This document shows, piece by piece, positions 61,418 through 64,000 of a stretch of 64,000 bases of DNA. Positions within the stretch are counted from its first letter, which is position 1; each line of letters opens with the position of its first letter. The notes beneath the pieces were generated by a model. The model saw only the letters and a program-made list of their open reading frames with translations. It was not told the DNA's origin and did no database searches. The DNA is from Yoonia vestfoldensis. GTDB lineage: Bacteria; Pseudomonadota; Alphaproteobacteria; Rhodobacterales; Rhodobacteraceae. Both the position numbers and the translations under genes were made by a program. Location: the NCBI RefSeq assembly GCF_002158905.1, contig NZ_CP021431.1:1488001-1552000 (forward strand), read 5' to 3'.

Positions 61418-62539
61418 TCAGCCGATCATCGGCCCATAGCGCCCCGCATTCTGCGCATAATGCCGCGCCAACCGGTCCAGCGCGATGCGCAGCACGATCT
61501 TGCCAGATCGCGCCGACCAGCCCATGGTCTTTTCGGTCTGTTCCAGCCCTTCAAGCAGGCAACAACAGCGCAGCACCACATCGCCCAGGCCGGGGCCGAG
61601 ATCGGCAAGCGCGCTGCACACCCTGTCATAAGCGGCCCTGGCCGCCGGGGCCGCATCCGCCTGCAGCACTGGCACTTGCCCCAGCGCGGCCTGATCCCAG
61701 CCTGCCCCAGCGCCGGTTGCCAGCTGCGCCAGTTCGAAATCCTCGCGCAGCCGCTCGCCGGTGGCGACAAGCGCGCGCGACAAGAACAGCGCCCCGTCGC
61801 GGTCCCGCCGCCGGGCCAGCCCGACCAGCGGGCTTTCGGTGACATGATAGCGCGGTGCCGCTTGCTGTTCACGCCCCAGGCTGACCATGTCCCAGCAGCG
61901 ATCCCGCGCCGCCGTGGCGCGTTTGTCGTCAAAGCCCCCGGCGCGGTTTTCATCCTGCGCGGTCAAGCGGCGCAATGCGGCGCGCCCGGTATGGGTGATG
62001 AAATAGCGCGCGACCCGCGCCTCGGGATCGGAGCAGGCGATCCAGTCTTTCAGCGCCATCGCCTGGGCAATTTCGCGGTCGACCTTGGTCGTGCAAAGCT
62101 GGTCGCCGGATTGGTCCTGGCGCACCACCACCGCGGCCGCCATATCGCGCGCCGCCGCCAGCACTGCCCCCGGTTCGCACAGCCGCCGCAGGATGCGCCG
62201 TGCCTCATGGTTGATGCGGGTTTGGGTCAGAGGGGCGGCCTGGTCGGGCGCGCCCAGCGGGATATCCAGGGTCATTGGTCCGGCTCCTTTGGGCTGCTGG
62301 CGGGGACCGGCGCTGGCCTGCGCCGAGAGGGATTTCAACGCGCCGTCGATCAGCAGGTCATCGCGGCGGATTTCCAGCTTGCGGACCTGGCGCAGCACCG
62401 TCGAGGGGTGACAATCCTGCGCCCGCGCAAGCGCGCGGATCGACATCCCGGATTCTGTATGCACCAGGTAATTGCGGACTGCCTCGGGCAGCCAAGCGGG
62501 GTAAGTGTCGGACCGTTCTGGCCCCGGCCGTACCGTCAT
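61418..62539 (-). CDS. DUF6456-domain helix-turn-helix protein
   Basis: A 373-residue protein of a Rhodobacterales family. Residues about 20-60 look like a helix-turn-helix (SGMSIRALARAQDCHPSTVL followed by RQVRKLE). The rest, including RAALRRLTAQDENRA, DRCWDMVSLGREQQAAPRYH and the C-terminal KIVLRIALDRLARHY, matches DUF6456. A DNA-binding role is inferred; targets are unknown. It ends 102 bases before lipA on the same strand. The next gene upstream, divergent across 237 bases, is the DUF6477 gene, also a family restricted to Rhodobacterales. Confidence 0.75.
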   Translation of the reverse strand: MTVRPGPERSDTYPAWLPEAVRNYLVHTESGMSIRALARAQDCHPSTVLRQVRKLEIRRDDLLIDGALKSLSAQASAGPRQQPKGAGPMTLDIPLGAPDQAAPLTQTRINHEARRILRRLCEPGAVLAAARDMAAAVVVRQDQSGDQLCTTKVDREIAQAMALKDWIACSDPEARVARYFITHTGRAALRRLTAQDENRAGGFDDKRATAARDRCWDMVSLGREQQAAPRYHVTESPLVGLARRRDRDGALFLSRALVATGERLREDFELAQLATGAGAGWDQAALGQVPVLQADAAPAARAAYDRVCSALADLGPGLGDVVLRCCCLLEGLEQTEKTMGWSARSGKIVLRIALDRLARHYAQNAGRYGPMIG

Positions 62540-62776
62540 TTTCCTGTTCCTTTCCTGTCCCCATCGCAGCCAGGCAAGACCCGCAGCCTGTCAGAGGCGG
62601 CGACTCAACCTGAACATGTGTGGTTACCCAATTGTCAACACAGCTTTGCGTCCGTCAATCATTGTTACGAAAGGATAAATAAATCTGAGGGCAGCGTTCT
62701 TAACTTTTGATGAATAGGCAACACCCGTTTGGGTTGTGCCATGCTCTGGGCAGAATCTTACCCGAAAGGCCCAAAT

Positions 62777-63073
62777 ATGCTTGATGTCATGACCCTGATC
62801 CGCAACCTGCGCCGCCCCAGCCTGCTGGCGCGCGCGGCCCGTTTTGGCGCGGATGATTACCGCCGCGAGACAATGCTGCCACGTTTGTTGAAAACGGAAA
62901 AATTGCCGCGCCCGGCGGCGGCAGTGATGGCGCTGCTGGACCTCGAGGCCGCCGTCGAAGACCAGCGCCGCGCGCAGACGGGCGATTATTCGCCCGCCCG
63001 CCATGTTGAATTGCTGATCGCGATCACCGGCGAGGCGCGGATGCTCTCGGCCAGCGCGTTGCGCGCGGTTTAG
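62777..63073 (+). CDS. DUF6477 family small protein
   Basis: A 98-residue protein of a family known from Rhodobacterales. MLDVMTLIRNLRRPSLLAR then AARFGADDYRRETMLPRLL and SPARHVELLIAITGEARML are family features. Mostly helical, no signal peptide or membrane helix. Function unknown. A CGAAAGG ribosome-binding sequence precedes ATG 62777. Its stop TAG (63071-63073) overlaps the corrected stop of the convergent MttB gene. Confidence 0.8.
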   Translation: MLDVMTLIRNLRRPSLLARAARFGADDYRRETMLPRLLKTEKLPRPAAAVMALLDLEAAVEDQRRAQTGDYSPARHVELLIAITGEARMLSASALRAV

Positions 63074-64000
63074 CCGAAAGCATCCGGCATAGAGGCTTTC
63101 TTGGCGGCGACATAGGCGCGCAGCCGCGCCTCGATCTCGGGATCAAGGGGGGCTGCTGATAGGTGTCGACCAGTTTCTGCACCCTTGCGCTGGCCAATGC
63201 GACCGTATCGCGCGCGCCTTCTTCGTCCCAAGTCTCGAAGGGTTTGTAATCGAACAGATCCGACCGCCAGAAGGCCGCTTTGAAATTGGATTGCGTATGT
63301 TCGCAGCCCAGGAAATGCCCGCCGGGGCCGACCTCGGCCAAAGCATCCATCGCCTGCCCGTTTTCGGACATATCCACGCCGCGCGCGAAATGATGCAATG
63401 TGCCCAACTGATCGGCATCCATGACGAATTTTTCAAAACTGGCGACCAGACCGCCTTCGAGCCAGCCACAGGCATGCAGCATGAAATTCACGCCCGACAA
63501 AAGCCCCATATTCAGGCTGTTGGCGGTTTCATAGGCGGCCTGCGCATCGGGCAGTTTACTGCCGCAGAACGACCCCGCAGAGCGGTATGGCAGGCCCATG
63601 CGCCGCGCGAGCTGCCCCGCGCCATAGGTGATCTGGCTGGCCTCTGGCGTCCCGAAGGTCGGCGCGCCGGAATTCATGTCGATCGAGGCCACGAAAGTGC
63701 CAAAAACCACCGGCGCGCCGGGGCGGATCAATTGCGAATAGGCGACGCCCGCCATGACCTCGGCCAAGACCTGCGTCAGCGTGCCGGCGACCGAAACGGG
63801 TGCCATCGCGCCGCCGACGATAAAGGGGCTGATGATCGAGGCCTGATTATGCCGCGCAAAAACCTCGAGCGCGCCCATCATGATACTGTCAAAAGTCAGC
63901 GGCGAGTTGATATTGATCAGCGAGGTCATCACCGTATTGTCGCGCACGAAATCCGCGCCGAACAGGATTTCGCACATCTCGATACTGTCTTGGGCGCGGC
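63070..64000 (-). CDS. MttB-family (trimethylamine/betaine) methyltransferase, partial, frameshifted
   Basis: The gene enters from the right edge; about 310 C-terminal residues are present. ILFGADFVRDNTVMTSLIN and VVFGTFVASIDMNSGAPTFG are typical of the MttB superfamily, whose members move methyl groups from quaternary or tertiary amines to a corrinoid protein. No in-frame amber codon is seen in this part, so the pyrrolysine form is not indicated. Near the end a G6 run (63147-63152, plus strand) is one base short: as given, the frame continues to 63024 with an unrelated tail; adding one base gives a normal end, PDAFG, with the stop at 63070-63072. Confidence 0.8.

Noticed and set aside
62716..62739. 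Imperfect palindrome GGCAACACCC ... GGGTTGTGCC before the DUF6477 gene
   Set aside because: Two central mismatches and no T-tract; it may be an operator but the evidence is too thin to annotate.
63070..64000. Pyrrolysine-containing trimethylamine methyltransferase
   Set aside because: No in-frame amber codon is seen in the visible part, and the upstream part is outside the window; non-pyrrolysine MttB homologues are common in this group.

Overview
The window is one continuous, gene-dense stretch of high-GC chromosome from an alphaproteobacterium, almost certainly order Rhodobacterales (family Rhodobacteraceae / Roseobacter group). The evidence is the order dusB-ntrB-ntrC-ntrY-ntrX-trkA-trkH-hfq-hflX, the ispDF fusion, NtrC and NtrX without the sigma-54 contact loop, the DUF6456 and DUF6477 genes, the GbdR-like GlxA regulator, and Rhodobacteraceae-style intergenic repeats. 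No tRNA, rRNA, CRISPR array, transposase or phage gene was found. I cannot name the genus.

Layout. 1-5.3 kb: end of a Hint-domain gene, a MobA-like nucleotidyltransferase with a small coupled ORF, a SYLF lipoprotein, a cytoplasmic PAS chemoreceptor, hemB and a small membrane protein. 5.3-13.3 kb: mfd, an MFS exporter coupled to a DsbA/FrnE-like protein, an XRE-cupin regulator and an orphan YejA-like binding protein. 13.4-20.8 kb: a probable small RNA with its own promoter and terminator, bdhA plus a patatin lipase, a LysE exporter, a DUF502 protein, psuK-psuG, and a divergent DUF4198/HupE pair that suggests metal handling. 20.8-23.2 kb: rpsB-tsf with a recognisable promoter and structured leader, then aroQ. 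23.4-27.9 kb: four surface-glycan-type genes (GT, GT, methyltransferase, and a GT fused to what looks like a dead methyltransferase). 28-37.3 kb: phoU and a frameshifted phoR without the usual pst genes or phoB, a gamma carbonic anhydrase, gmk, yicC, a PAS_5 protein under a CtrA-type box, class II DAHP synthase, a GlxA-family regulator and a DUF1963 protein. 37.4-45.1 kb: a complete branched-chain amino-acid-type ABC importer (SBP, two ATPases, two permeases) and a penicillin acylase homologue. 45.1-56.9 kb: the nitrogen-sensing and potassium cluster on the minus strand, ending in hfq and hflX. 57-64 kb: ispDF-pgpA-cinA, a RatA/COQ10-like protein, hpt, lipA, DUF6456, DUF6477 and a partial MttB-family methyltransferase.

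How the genes work together. Many neighbours share ATGA/GTGA overlaps (mobA-like, DsbA/MFS, bdhA/patatin, psuK/psuG, gmk/gCA, livH/livM, ntrB/ntrC/dusB, ntrX/trkA, ispDF/pgpA/cinA), so most of the window is tight operons. The nitrogen block ties tRNA modification (dusB) to two histidine-kinase/regulator pairs and to potassium uptake.

Two otherwise conserved genes (phoR and the MttB homologue) each carry a single-base frameshift in a G/C homopolymer. The reader should first ask whether these are sequencing errors. The least explained parts are the glycosyltransferase/pseudo-methyltransferase island, the small RNA near 13.45 kb, the phoR-phoU arrangement and the DUF4198/HupE pair.
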